Assembly: GCF_023073715.1 (NCBI RefSeq)
Contig: NZ_JADPKA010000110.1
Span: forward strand, 62,001 to 126,000
Direction of reading: 5' to 3'
Length of the DNA: 64,000 nt
From: Bradyrhizobium sp. 164
Lineage (GTDB): Bacteria > Pseudomonadota > Alphaproteobacteria > Rhizobiales > Xanthobacteraceae
Shown: in pieces, positions 8,800 to 17,569 of the stretch
Numbering within the stretch: the first letter of the stretch is position 1
How the letters are laid out: every line of letters begins with the position of its first letter
Position numbers and translations under genes: made by a program
Notes under the pieces: model-generated
The model's database searches: none
Told to the model about the DNA's origin: nothing
Seen by the model: only the letters and a program-made list of their open reading frames with translations

Positions 8800-9411
8800 C
8801 TACTTCGACGGCGCTGGAGCCGGGTTGAAGTCCACCTTCGGCGCGGTCGAGATCTCTTTCTCGTTCTCGACCGAGAAATTCGGCTTCTCCTTGTAGCCGA
8901 ATGCCATCGCGGTGAGGTTGGTCGGGAACGATCGGACCGTGATGTTGTACTCCTGCACGGCCTTGATGTAGCGGTTTCGCGCCACCGTGATGCGGTTCTC
9001 GGTGCCTTCGAGCTGCGACATCAGATCCTTGAACAGGGCATCCGATTTGAGCTGCGGATAGTTCTCTGTGACGACGAGGAGCCGCGACAGCGCGCTGGAG
9101 AGCTCGCTTTGGGCGGCCTGGAATTTCTGGAAGGCGGCGGGATCGTTCAGCACCTCCGGCGTTGCCTGGATGCTGCCGACCTTGGCGCGCGCATTGGTGA
9201 CGCCGAGCAGCACGTCCTTTTCCTGCTGGGCAAAACCCTTCACCGAATTGACCAGATTGGGGACGAGATCGGCGCGGCGCTGATACTGGTTCACGACTTC
9301 GGACCAATTGGCCTTGATCTGCTGGTCCTCGCTCTGGATCGCGTTGTAGCCGCAATTGGCCAGGCTCAGCGAGGCCAGCGCTGCCAGCACGGTCAGGATC
9401 TTGCGCATCAA
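8800..9411 (-). CDS. lemA: LemA family lipoprotein
   Basis: 203 aa. Signal peptide with a lipobox (SLANC, Cys at residue 20) predicts a lipid-anchored protein. The LemA helical bundle follows: a first long helix with DQQIKANWSEVVNQYQRRAD, the family signature LVPNLVNSVKGFAQQEKDVL, and the late element NRITVARNRYIKAVQEYN, then VRSFPTN. Length matches the family (about 185-205 aa). It heads the minus-strand cluster lemA-TPM-TPM, with a 199-bp gap holding a repeat before the next gene. LemA proteins are linked to envelope functions; the molecular activity is not established. Confidence 0.9.
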   Translation of the reverse strand: MMRKILTVLAALASLSLANCGYNAIQSEDQQIKANWSEVVNQYQRRADLVPNLVNSVKGFAQQEKDVLLGVTNARAKVGSIQATPEVLNDPAAFQKFQAAQSELSSALSRLLVVTENYPQLKSDALFKDLMSQLEGTENRITVARNRYIKAVQEYNITVRSFPTNLTAMAFGYKEKPNFSVENEKEISTAPKVDFNPAPAPSK

Positions 9412-9551
9412 ATTTCTCCCGGTGGAATCTGGCGCAAACTACCAGATTGGGCGCGTGAGAAAAGCAGCCGACTGACGCAAGCCTCTTGCCTATGCCCCGA
9501 CGACATAGTCAACTCGGATAAAACAAGAACGGAAACGGCAAGGGGAAAGCG

Positions 9552-10403
9552 ATGAGCTCGTTCGAGACCATCCTCGTGGAGCGACCGGAGCCGCCGATTG
9601 CCCGGATCGTGATGAACCGGCCCGACGCGCGCAACGCGCAAAACCTGCAAATGACCTACGACCTCAACGCCGCCTTCGATGCGGCCGTGCAGGACGACGC
9701 GGTCAAGGTGATCATCCTCGCCGGCAACGGTCCGCACTTTTCGTCCGGGCATGATCTGCGTCCCGGGGCTAAGAATGCCGCGGGCGTCGATTTTCCGCCG
9801 ATCGGAAATTGGGGTGGCTTTGCCGAGCCGAATGCTCACGGCCGCTTCGCTCGCGAGCAGGAAATCTATCTCCAGATCACGCGGCGCTGGCGCAACCTCG
9901 CCAAGCCGACTATCGCCGAAGTGCACGGAAAGTGCATCGCCGGCGGGCTGATGCTGGCCTGGGCCTGCGACCTCATTATCGCCAGCGACGATGCGCAGTT
10001 CTGCGACCCTGTCGTCACCATGGGCGTCTGCGGCGTCGAATGGTTCGTCCATCCCTGGGAGCTCGGCCCACGCAAGGCCAAGGAGTTCCTGTTCACCGCC
10101 GATAGCTGGAGCGCCCAGGAGGCGCATCAGCTCGGTATGGTCAATCAGGTCGTGTCGCGCGCGGAGCTGTCATCAAGCGTGCTGGCGCTGGCGCGCCGGA
10201 TCGCGACGAAACCGTCCTTCGCGCTGAAGCTGACCAAGGAGGCCGTCAACCGCTCGGTGGACGTGATGGGCCAGCCCGCCGCGATCGACCAGGCCTTTGC
10301 GCTGCATCAGCTCTGCCATGCCCACAATCTCCAGGAGTACGGCATGATCGTCGATCCCTCCGGCCTGCATCCCTCGGTACGCAAGCCGCCGGCGTCGGAG
10401 TAG
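9552..10403 (+). CDS. Enoyl-CoA hydratase/isomerase (crotonase) family protein
   Basis: 283 aa. Crotonase fold: CoA-binding and oxyanion-hole segments IILAGNGPHFSSGHDL and KPTIAEVHGKCIAGG. By eye the two catalytic glutamates of classical enoyl-CoA hydratase are not kept: the position in GGCEL reads GGLML, and the one in QPEILIG reads DPVVTMG. It may therefore catalyse another crotonase-type reaction. Strong ribosome-binding site (aaggggaaa) before the ATG. Its stop is 4 bp before the first acyl-CoA dehydrogenase, so the three genes 9552-12768 form an operon for beta-oxidation of an unknown acyl-CoA. Confidence 0.88.
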   Translation: MSSFETILVERPEPPIARIVMNRPDARNAQNLQMTYDLNAAFDAAVQDDAVKVIILAGNGPHFSSGHDLRPGAKNAAGVDFPPIGNWGGFAEPNAHGRFAREQEIYLQITRRWRNLAKPTIAEVHGKCIAGGLMLAWACDLIIASDDAQFCDPVVTMGVCGVEWFVHPWELGPRKAKEFLFTADSWSAQEAHQLGMVNQVVSRAELSSSVLALARRIATKPSFALKLTKEAVNRSVDVMGQPAAIDQAFALHQLCHAHNLQEYGMIVDPSGLHPSVRKPPASE

Positions 10404-10407
10404 ACAC

Positions 10408-11556
10408 ATGGACCTCAATCTCAGCGACGAGCAGCGCCTGCTGCGCGAGAGCGCGGAACGCTTCGTAGCCGAAAGCTACGATGCCGCTCACCGCCGCACG
10501 ATGGCAAGCGATCCGCTCGGCTTCAGCCTGGCCGTCTGGAGGCAGTTCGCCGAGCTCGGCTGGCTGGCGTTGCCGCTTCCTGAAGAGTTCGGTGGGCTTG
10601 GCGGCGGCGCGATCGATGTCGGCATCCTGATGGAAGCTTTTGGCCGCGGGCTGGTGTCGGAGCCCTATGTCGCAACCGTGGTGCTAGGGGCCGCGCTGAT
10701 CGCTAGATGCGGCACCACGGCGCAAAAGCAGGCGAGCCTGCCCAAGGTCGGGGACGGATCACTGAAGCTCACCTTGGCGCATTCCGAGCGCACGGCGCGG
10801 TTCGATCTCGCTAAGGTCGCAACCAGCGCCAACAAGACGTCGCAGGGCTGGCATCTGGCCGGCAAAAAGATCGCGGTGCTCGACGGGCATGCTGCCGACG
10901 AGATCATCGTCTCCGCACTCATGCATGACCATCACGGACCTTCGGAACGGATCGGCCTGTTCGTGGTGCCGGCGGCGGCACCGGGCCTCACAATCTCCGA
11001 CTACGCTCGCCTCGGCGGCGGACGCGCCTGCAACATCGAGCTGTCGGACGTGCAGCTGCCTGCGGACGCCCTGCTCGGCGACGGCAGCGATGCTCTGCCC
11101 GCGATCGAATGGGCCGTCGACCGCGCCATGGCCGCGCTAGGTGCGGAAGCCATCGGCATCATGCAGACGCTGCTCGACACCACGCTGGAATACACCAAGA
11201 TCCGAAAGCAGTTCGGCCGTCCACTCTCCGCCAACCAGGTGATCCGCCACCGCCTCGCCGACATGGCGATGCAGGTCGACGAGGCGCGCTCGATGGCGCT
11301 GCGCGCCGCACTGAAAGCCGACGCCGAACCCGTTGAGCGCGCGCGGGCTGCGTCGGGCGCGAAGGCCAAGATCGGCAAGTGTGCGCGCTTCGTCGGCGAG
11401 CAGTCGATCCAGCTCCATGGCGGCATGGGCGTCACCGAGGAGCTCGAGGTCGGCGCCTATTTCAAGCGGCTGGTCGCCTTCGACACGCTGTTCGGCGGCA
11501 GCTCGTACCACTATGCCCGCCACGCCCAGCTTGGCCGTACCAAAGTGCCGGCCTGA
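10408..11556 (+). CDS. Acyl-CoA dehydrogenase family protein (divergent)
   Basis: 382 aa with the N-terminal helical domain, a middle beta domain and a C-terminal domain (IRKQFGRPLSANQVIRHRLA, then QSIQLHGGMGVTEELEVGAY). The usual FAD-side signature of the type EPGSGSD is replaced by a diverged stretch around LTLAHSERTARFDLAKVA, and the C-terminal catalytic-base region reads FDTLFGGSS. Such divergent members often pair with a second acyl-CoA dehydrogenase as an alpha2beta2 enzyme, as known for steroid-degrading ACADs. Translated 4 bp after the crotonase gene and 15 bp before the second dehydrogenase. Confidence 0.88.
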   Translation: MDLNLSDEQRLLRESAERFVAESYDAAHRRTMASDPLGFSLAVWRQFAELGWLALPLPEEFGGLGGGAIDVGILMEAFGRGLVSEPYVATVVLGAALIARCGTTAQKQASLPKVGDGSLKLTLAHSERTARFDLAKVATSANKTSQGWHLAGKKIAVLDGHAADEIIVSALMHDHHGPSERIGLFVVPAAAPGLTISDYARLGGGRACNIELSDVQLPADALLGDGSDALPAIEWAVDRAMAALGAEAIGIMQTLLDTTLEYTKIRKQFGRPLSANQVIRHRLADMAMQVDEARSMALRAALKADAEPVERARAASGAKAKIGKCARFVGEQSIQLHGGMGVTEELEVGAYFKRLVAFDTLFGGSSYHYARHAQLGRTKVPA

Positions 11557-11571
11557 TACGAGGAGCGCATC

Positions 11572-12768
11572 ATGGACCTGTCGTTCAATGCCGAGGAGCG
11601 CGCCTTCCAGGACGAGGTGCGCGGCTTCATTGCGAAAAACCTCACAGAGGAGATGAAGCGCGCAACCGCGCTGACGCCCTCGGTGTTCTCCGATCCTGAC
11701 ATCGGCAAGGCCTGGCAGCGCGCGCTGCACCGGCAGGGCTGGGGCGCGCCGGGCTGGCCGGTCGAATATGGCGGGCCGGACTGGACCCCGGCGCAGCGCT
11801 GGATCTTCGAGACCGAATGCGCACGCGCCGGCGTGCCGAACGTCAACGTGATGGGCGTGAAGATGGTCGGCCCCGTCATCATCGGCTTCGGCAGCCCCGA
11901 GCAGAAGAATTTTTATCTGCCGCGTATTCTCTCAGGTGACGATTATTGGTGCCAGGGCTATTCCGAGCCAGGCTCGGGCTCCGATCTGTCGTCACTGAAG
12001 ACGCGCGCGGTGCGCGACGGCGACGACTACATCATCAACGGCACGAAAATCTGGACCACGCATGCCCACCACGCCAACCGCATGTTCGCGCTGGTGCGCA
12101 CCAGCGACGGGCCGCGGCAGCAGGACGGCATCAGCTTCATCCTGATCGACATGAACACGCCGGGCATCACCACGCGCCCGATCCTCACCATCGGCGGCGA
12201 CCACGAGGTCAACCAGGTGTTCTTCGACGACGTGCGCGTGCCCGTCGCCAACCGCGTCGGCGAGGAAGGCAAGGGCTGGACCTATGGCAAATATCTGCTC
12301 GAGTTCGAGCGCGGCTCCGGCATCGCCTCGGCGAAGCTGCGCGAGGGATTGAAGGCGATCGCGGACCTTGCCGAGTCCGATCTCACGGGCCGCGCGATCG
12401 ACAGCCCTGACATCGCAACGCGCATCTCCGAGGTCGAGGTCGACATTGATGCGCTTGAAATGACCGAGCTGCGCGTGCTCTCGGCGCTGCAGACCGGACA
12501 AAATCCCGGCGCGGTGTCGTCGATCCTGAAGCTGCGCAACAGCGAAATCCGGCAAGCCGTGACGCGGTTAGGGGCCGACGTGATCGGTCACGACGCCCTC
12601 GCGGTGGAGCCGATGCGGCCGCTCTACAGGCTCAACCACGAGCCGCCGATCCCGGAGGAGATGCTGACGGTGATCCCGGAATATCTCAACGGGCGAGCGT
12701 ATACGATCTTCGGCGGCACGTCGGAGATCCAGCGCGATATCATCGCGAAGATGATGCTGGGGATTTGA
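11572..12768 (+). CDS. Acyl-CoA dehydrogenase family protein (canonical)
   Basis: 398 aa. Carries the full ACAD signatures: WCQGYSEPGSGSDLSSLKT (flavin and substrate contacts), GTKIWTTHAHHANRM, and the C-terminal YTIFGGTSEIQRDIIAKMML. It oxidises an acyl-CoA to the 2-enoyl-CoA with FAD and passes electrons to ETF. At the position of the MCAD catalytic Glu (YEGT) this protein has FGGT, so the base must come from elsewhere in the chain or from the partner subunit. Good ribosome-binding site (gaggagcg). Last gene of the crotonase-ACAD-ACAD operon; a palindromic repeat follows. Confidence 0.92.
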   Translation: MDLSFNAEERAFQDEVRGFIAKNLTEEMKRATALTPSVFSDPDIGKAWQRALHRQGWGAPGWPVEYGGPDWTPAQRWIFETECARAGVPNVNVMGVKMVGPVIIGFGSPEQKNFYLPRILSGDDYWCQGYSEPGSGSDLSSLKTRAVRDGDDYIINGTKIWTTHAHHANRMFALVRTSDGPRQQDGISFILIDMNTPGITTRPILTIGGDHEVNQVFFDDVRVPVANRVGEEGKGWTYGKYLLEFERGSGIASAKLREGLKAIADLAESDLTGRAIDSPDIATRISEVEVDIDALEMTELRVLSALQTGQNPGAVSSILKLRNSEIRQAVTRLGADVIGHDALAVEPMRPLYRLNHEPPIPEEMLTVIPEYLNGRAYTIFGGTSEIQRDIIAKMMLGI

Positions 12769-12820
12769 GGCCTGTAGCCCGGACGGAGCGAAGCGCAATA
12801 GGAGTTACGGCTCGCTCATC

Positions 12821-12906
12821 CGTCATTGCGAGGAGCGCTTGCGACGAAGCAATCCAGAATTTTCCGCGGAGAGAATCTGGATTACTTCGCTGCGCTCGCA
12901 AAGACG
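12821..12906. repeat. Dispersed palindromic repeat, family A copy 2
   Basis: Same element as at 3288-3368: begins CGTCATTGCGAGGAGCGC, arms GAAGCAATCCAGAA and TCTGGATTACTTCGC, ends CTCGCAAAGACGG. It sits between convergent genes (the acyl-CoA dehydrogenase and the molybdenum hydroxylase), just 14 bp past the latter's stop, so it could fold at the 3' end of both transcripts. Confidence 0.8.
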
Positions 12907-12920
12907 GTGCACCTGAAATA

Positions 12921-15245
12921 TTAACCACCCGCCTTCGCGTCCCGGATCGCCTGCCAGATCTTCTGCGGCGTCAGCGGCGTGTTGAGCTGGGTGATGCCAA
13001 GCTCGGCGAGCGCATCCATCACGCCATTGGCGACGCAGGGCGGGCCGCCGATGGCGCCGGATTCGCCGCAGCCCTTGGCCCCGAGCGGATTGGTGCGGCA
13101 GGGCGCGGAATCGTCGAGCGTCACCACAATCGGCGGCACGTCGTCGGCGCGCGGGATGCAGTAGTCCTGGTAGCTCGCGGTGAGGAGCTGACCGTCGGCA
13201 TCGTAGGACACGCCCTCATACAACGCCTGACCAATGCCTTGCACAACGCCGCCATGGATCTGCCCGGTGACCAGCATCGGGTTCACGGCAACGCCGACGT
13301 CGTCGACGGTGGTGTAGCGCACGACGCGGGAGACGCCGGTCTCGGGATCGATCTCGACCTCGCAGATATGCGTGCCGTTCGGCCAGCTCGGTCCGTCCAC
13401 CTCGCCTTCGGAATCGACGCTGAGCTTGGCGCCGCTCTCCTTCTCGGCGAGATCGAACAGGCTGATGCGGCGGTCGGTGCCGACCACGGTGAGCATGCCG
13501 CCCTGATACTCGATGTCCTCGACCGAGGTCTCCAGCACGTTCGCGGCCTTCTCGCGCGCCTTCTGGATGAGGTCATTGGAGGAGACGGCCACGGCCGTGC
13601 CGCCGACGAACAGCGAACGGGAGCCGACGCTGCCAAAGCCCATGGCGAGATCAGTGTCGCCTTGGACGACGTCGATCTTGTCCATGGGAATGCCGAGGGT
13701 GTCGGAGATCATCTGGGTGTAGGTGGTCTGCAAGCCCTGCCCCATCGCCATGGTGCCGGAATGCAGCACGACGCGGCCTTGCGAGGTCGCGTGCAGGCTG
13801 ACCTTCTCGGTATGCGCGCGCCCGCCAGTCCATTCGATATAGGAGGTGAGACCGCGACCGTAGAGCAGGCCCTTCTTCCTGGCCGCCTTCTTGCGCGCGG
13901 CAAAGCCGTCCCAGTCGGCGAGCTTCACGGCGCGGTCGAGCATGTGCGCAAAGGCGCCGGAGTCATAAATCTGGCCCGCGGCGTTCGTATAAGGCAGCTG
14001 CGCCGGCTTGATGTAGTTGGCCTTGCGGATCGCGCGCGGATCCATGCCGATCTTTCGCGCAGCCGCGTCGAACAGGCGCTCGACGATGAAGACGGCTTCG
14101 GGACGGCCCGCACCGCGATAGGCGCCGACGGGTGCGGTGTGGGTCATCACCGACTTCACCTCGAAATGCACCAGCGGCAGATCGTAGACGCCGGTCTGCA
14201 CGAACGGCCCGAGCACCAGCGGGATGATGTTGGCCGCACCCGAGGAATAGGCGCCGGTGCAGCCGATCGACTTGACGCGATAGGCCAGCACCTTGCCCTT
14301 CTCATCCAGCGCGAAGGAAGCGGTCGAGGTGAGATCGCGGCCATGGGTGCCGCCGACGAACTCGTCGGTGCGGTCGCCGCGCCAGCGGATCTTCTTGTTC
14401 AGCTTGGTCGCGGCATAGGCGACGATGCCGTCCTCGGGATAGAGGTTGGTCTTCTGGCCGAAGCCGCCGCCGATGTCGCCGACCAGCACCCGCACGCTGT
14501 CCTTGGGACGCTTGAGCACGGCCTCCGCCAGCACGTCGCGAGTCGAGGCCGGTGTCTGCGACTGCACGTGCAGCAGGAGCCGTCCCGTCTTCTTGTCGAC
14601 TTCGGCGATGGTCGAGCGCGGCTCCATTGCGGATGGAACGAGGCGTTGGCTGACGAGATCGAGCTCGACCGTGTGCGCCGCTTTGGCAAAAGCCTCGTCC
14701 ACCTTGGCGGCATCGCCATAGCTCATCGCGCCGACGATGTTATCGGGCGCTTCCGGCCACACCACGGGCGCACCGGGCTTTACGGCCTCCACCGGGTCGA
14801 CCACCGCAGGCAGCACGTCGTATTCGACCACGATCGCTTCGGCCGCGCTCTGCGCCTCCACGCGCGAGGCGGCCACGACGGCGGCAACCGCTTCGCCGGC
14901 GTAGCGCACGACTTCATGGGCCAGCAGCCGGCGCGGGGGCACCGTCATCGGCTTGCCGTCGGGACGTTTGAAAATGTTCAGCGTCGGAATGCTGCCGATG
15001 TCGTCCTTGACGAGCTCGGCGCCGGTATAGATCGCGGTGACGCCAGGCATCGACGCCGCGGCGCTGGTGTCAATCGAGACGATCTTCGCGTGCGCATGCG
15101 GCGAGCGCAGCACGTGCAACCACAACGCGCCGTCTGCCGGTTTGTCGTCGATGAATTGCCCCTTCCCGGTGAGCAGCCTAAGGTCTTCCAAACGCTTGAC
15201 GGGCTGTCCCGCTCCGAAACGCAAATTGCCGGGAAGAATGTTCAT
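12921..15245 (-). CDS. Xanthine/aldehyde/CO dehydrogenase-type molybdenum subunit
   Basis: 774 aa from the ATG at 15245; a farther in-frame start at 15311 adds 22 residues unlike the family. Large (molybdopterin cytosine dinucleotide) subunit of the xanthine oxidase family: N-terminal GQPVKRLEDLRLLTGKGQF, Moco segments GGGFGQKTNLYPED and GAYRGAGRPEAVFI, and C-terminal GCGESGAIGGPPCVANGVMD holding the catalytic Glu. The active-site loop reads AYRGAGR, not the AYRCSFR loop of true CO dehydrogenase form I, so an aldehyde or other hydroxylase is more likely. No FAD subunit or [2Fe-2S] subunit gene is adjacent, which is unusual. Convergent with the acyl-CoA dehydrogenases. Confidence 0.88.
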   Translation of the reverse strand: MNILPGNLRFGAGQPVKRLEDLRLLTGKGQFIDDKPADGALWLHVLRSPHAHAKIVSIDTSAAASMPGVTAIYTGAELVKDDIGSIPTLNIFKRPDGKPMTVPPRRLLAHEVVRYAGEAVAAVVAASRVEAQSAAEAIVVEYDVLPAVVDPVEAVKPGAPVVWPEAPDNIVGAMSYGDAAKVDEAFAKAAHTVELDLVSQRLVPSAMEPRSTIAEVDKKTGRLLLHVQSQTPASTRDVLAEAVLKRPKDSVRVLVGDIGGGFGQKTNLYPEDGIVAYAATKLNKKIRWRGDRTDEFVGGTHGRDLTSTASFALDEKGKVLAYRVKSIGCTGAYSSGAANIIPLVLGPFVQTGVYDLPLVHFEVKSVMTHTAPVGAYRGAGRPEAVFIVERLFDAAARKIGMDPRAIRKANYIKPAQLPYTNAAGQIYDSGAFAHMLDRAVKLADWDGFAARKKAARKKGLLYGRGLTSYIEWTGGRAHTEKVSLHATSQGRVVLHSGTMAMGQGLQTTYTQMISDTLGIPMDKIDVVQGDTDLAMGFGSVGSRSLFVGGTAVAVSSNDLIQKAREKAANVLETSVEDIEYQGGMLTVVGTDRRISLFDLAEKESGAKLSVDSEGEVDGPSWPNGTHICEVEIDPETGVSRVVRYTTVDDVGVAVNPMLVTGQIHGGVVQGIGQALYEGVSYDADGQLLTASYQDYCIPRADDVPPIVVTLDDSAPCRTNPLGAKGCGESGAIGGPPCVANGVMDALAELGITQLNTPLTPQKIWQAIRDAKAGG

Positions 15246-15371
15246 TCCGTTATGTCCTTGAAATCCGGAAAACGACCGCGGCGGTTTTAGCCGATTTTGC
15301 AGTCGATACAACCGAGCCGCAGCACATCAGCATTGCGTGCCACGCCCCCATTGGCCGCGCAGATTGCCACG

Positions 15372-16457
15372 TCAGGAACGCTCGATGTCGATGATGCCTA
15401 CATTCACGTCGCGGCTGTCCGAGCCCCGCTTGACAGTGAGGCGAATGGTCTTCCCGGCGCCGGCCTGCTCCAGCGCATCGGTCAAGTCGGAGAGGCGCCT
15501 CACCGGCTTGCCTTCGACCGCAGTGATGATGTCTCCGACCGCGCCAGTCGACAAGTTGACCCCGCGAATCCCCGCCCGCTCCGCAGGGCTGCCGGGGGCC
15601 GTCCGCACCACGATCACGCCTTGGACGCCAAGCCGCGTCGAAACATCCTCGCTGGCGGCCACGATGCCGATGCCGGGGGTCGGCACGCGACCGTTGCGGA
15701 TGAGTTCGGGGACAATCCGGTTCACGACATCGACCGGCACCGCGAAGCCGATGCCGGCGTTCGAGCCGGACGGCGATATGATCGCCGTCGTGACGCCAAT
15801 CAGGCGGCCTGCGGAATCCAGCAGCGGCCCGCCTGAATTGCCCGGGTTGATCGCGGCGTCAGTCTGGATGACGTTGGCAATCTCCCGGCCGCCATGGGTC
15901 GGAAGCCTGCGCTTGAGAGCACTGATGATGCCGCTGGTCATGGATTGATCCAGCCCGAAGGGATTGCCGATCGCAAAGGCGGATTGCCCGACCTTCAGAT
16001 CGTTCGAACTGCCGAGAGCGACCGGCGGAGGGAGTTCGCGCACACTCCGGATTCGCAGGACCGCAAGATCGTAATTGGGAGCCGTACCGACCAGGTCAAC
16101 CTGGGCCACCTCTCCCGACGCAAAGCGCACCGCCATCTCGCCGCCATTGGCCACGACATGATTGTTCGTCACAAGGTGCCCCTCGGCGTCCCAAACGAAT
16201 CCCGTGCCGGAAGCGCCGCCCTGGCCCTCCTCACCCATGAGAGGACTAGCCGCCGATCTCACCGCTACCTGGACAACCGAAGGCGACACGCGCTCGAAGA
16301 TGTCGATCGTGGCCTTTTCGGCCTCCGACAGCGGCCCGCGCTGCTCGACGGCTCGCGCGGCGGGAGTGGTCCACGGCGCATGCTGGATTTTCGCGGCAGT
16401 GACCACGAGCAGCAGAGCGGCCAGGGCTGCCGCGGCAATTCCGTAGCGACGATTCAT
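15372..16457 (-). CDS. HtrA/DegQ-like serine protease with PDZ domain
   Basis: 361 aa. An N-terminal hydrophobic segment (IAAAALAALLLVVTAA) acts as signal or anchor, placing the enzyme in the periplasm. The trypsin-like domain keeps the full triad: His100 in TNNHVV, Asp130 in NYDLAVLRI, Ser208 in NPGNSGGPL. One C-terminal PDZ domain (about residues 265-355: GVIVVRTAPGSPAERAGIRG, GDIITAVEGKPV) makes it DegS-like or single-PDZ in layout. Role: quality control or signalling proteolysis of envelope proteins. It stands alone; the gap to the next gene upstream (16458-16628) has no gene. Confidence 0.9.
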   Translation of the reverse strand: MNRRYGIAAAALAALLLVVTAAKIQHAPWTTPAARAVEQRGPLSEAEKATIDIFERVSPSVVQVAVRSAASPLMGEEGQGGASGTGFVWDAEGHLVTNNHVVANGGEMAVRFASGEVAQVDLVGTAPNYDLAVLRIRSVRELPPPVALGSSNDLKVGQSAFAIGNPFGLDQSMTSGIISALKRRLPTHGGREIANVIQTDAAINPGNSGGPLLDSAGRLIGVTTAIISPSGSNAGIGFAVPVDVVNRIVPELIRNGRVPTPGIGIVAASEDVSTRLGVQGVIVVRTAPGSPAERAGIRGVNLSTGAVGDIITAVEGKPVRRLSDLTDALEQAGAGKTIRLTVKRGSDSRDVNVGIIDIERS

Positions 16458-16628
16458 GGGTGATCACCGCGGTGTACTGAAGACAATGCTCAGAATGCTC
16501 ATGCCTGAGGTGGCGGATCTCGCTCACGCAGCAACGTCGCAAGCGCCTGGAAGTTTCCTGATCGAAGCAGATAGGAATAGGTCGGCTTGCGGCAGCATCT
16601 GGGGGCATATTGCCGCGTGACAATCGGG

Positions 16629-17504
16629 CTATGCCAGCTCCCGCAACGCCGCTTCCACGATCCTGCGCTGCTCGGCCGTCAGCGCGGCCTGCGGCGGCAC
16701 AGGGTCGGCGACGTCGTAGCCCTGGATCGAAAGCCCCGCCTTGATGCAGGCGGCGAGATTAAAGCGGGCAAAGGCCTCGTTGATGCGCCACAGCCTGCGC
16801 TGAAGCTTCATGGCCTCCTCCCAGCGACCAGCCCTGCACAGTTCGTACAGCGCAACGCTCTGGCGCGGGATGATGCAGGCCGGGCCTGCCATCCAGCCGA
16901 GACCGCCGATCAGCATCACCGCGACCGGGATATGGGCGGAGGCCGAGAACACCCGCAAGCCATCGCCGCAGCGGTTGATGATGGAGAGCAGCCGGCCGGT
17001 GTTGGTCGAGGCGTCCTTGATGTAGCCGATGCGCGGATGCTCGGCGAGGCGCGCGATGACATCGAGGGTAAGGTCGGAGCGTTGGAATTGCGGATTGGTG
17101 TAGATCACGATGGGGATGTCCACGGCATCGGCGATGGCGCGGAAGTAGGATTCGACCTGGGCATCGGCGAGCGGGAAATACGCCTCCAAAATCGCCAGGA
17201 TGCCGTCGGCACCGAGCTTCTGGTACGCTTTCGCCTGCGCCACCGCGTCCGCGATCGAGGTTGAAGCGACGCCCGCGACCACCGGCACGCGGCCCTTGGC
17301 CGCCTCGATCGTGGTCTGCACGATCGCCATGCGCTGCGCGGCATTGAGATAGGCGAACTCGCCGGTCGAGCCCAGCGGCGTCAGCCCGTGCACGCCGGCG
17401 GCGATTAGATCGTCGCAGAGCTTGCCGAGGACTTCGGTGCGCACCGTGCCACCGGCATCGACGGGCGAGACGAGATAGGGAAAGACACCGTGGAATTCGG
17501 ACAT
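16629..17504 (-). CDS. Dihydrodipicolinate synthase (DapA) family lyase
   Basis: 291 aa TIM barrel of the class I aldolase DapA/NanA family. Seen: the substrate-binding loop GLTPLGSTGEFAYL, the Tyr of PIVIYTNPQF and the Schiff-base Lys in IGYIKDAST. Sequence around these sites and the lack of lysine-pathway neighbours suggest a paralogue acting on another 2-oxo acid rather than lysine synthesis. It is followed on the same strand, 65 bp upstream, by the VOC protein gene (17570-18535), so a shared message and pathway are possible. Confidence 0.88.
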   Translation of the reverse strand: MSEFHGVFPYLVSPVDAGGTVRTEVLGKLCDDLIAAGVHGLTPLGSTGEFAYLNAAQRMAIVQTTIEAAKGRVPVVAGVASTSIADAVAQAKAYQKLGADGILAILEAYFPLADAQVESYFRAIADAVDIPIVIYTNPQFQRSDLTLDVIARLAEHPRIGYIKDASTNTGRLLSIINRCGDGLRVFSASAHIPVAVMLIGGLGWMAGPACIIPRQSVALYELCRAGRWEEAMKLQRRLWRINEAFARFNLAACIKAGLSIQGYDVADPVPPQAALTAEQRRIVEAALRELA

Positions 17505-17569
17505 GTCGGGCGTGGACCCCGGTCAATTGGTTTGCGCCTGAGGCGTATTACCAACGCCTGCGCCGGCGA

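Noticed and set aside
12765..15290. Long plus-strand open frame of 841 codons
   Set aside because: Antisense shadow of the molybdenum hydroxylase gene; its Asp/His/Arg-rich text shows no domain, and the minus-strand reading is a full known family.
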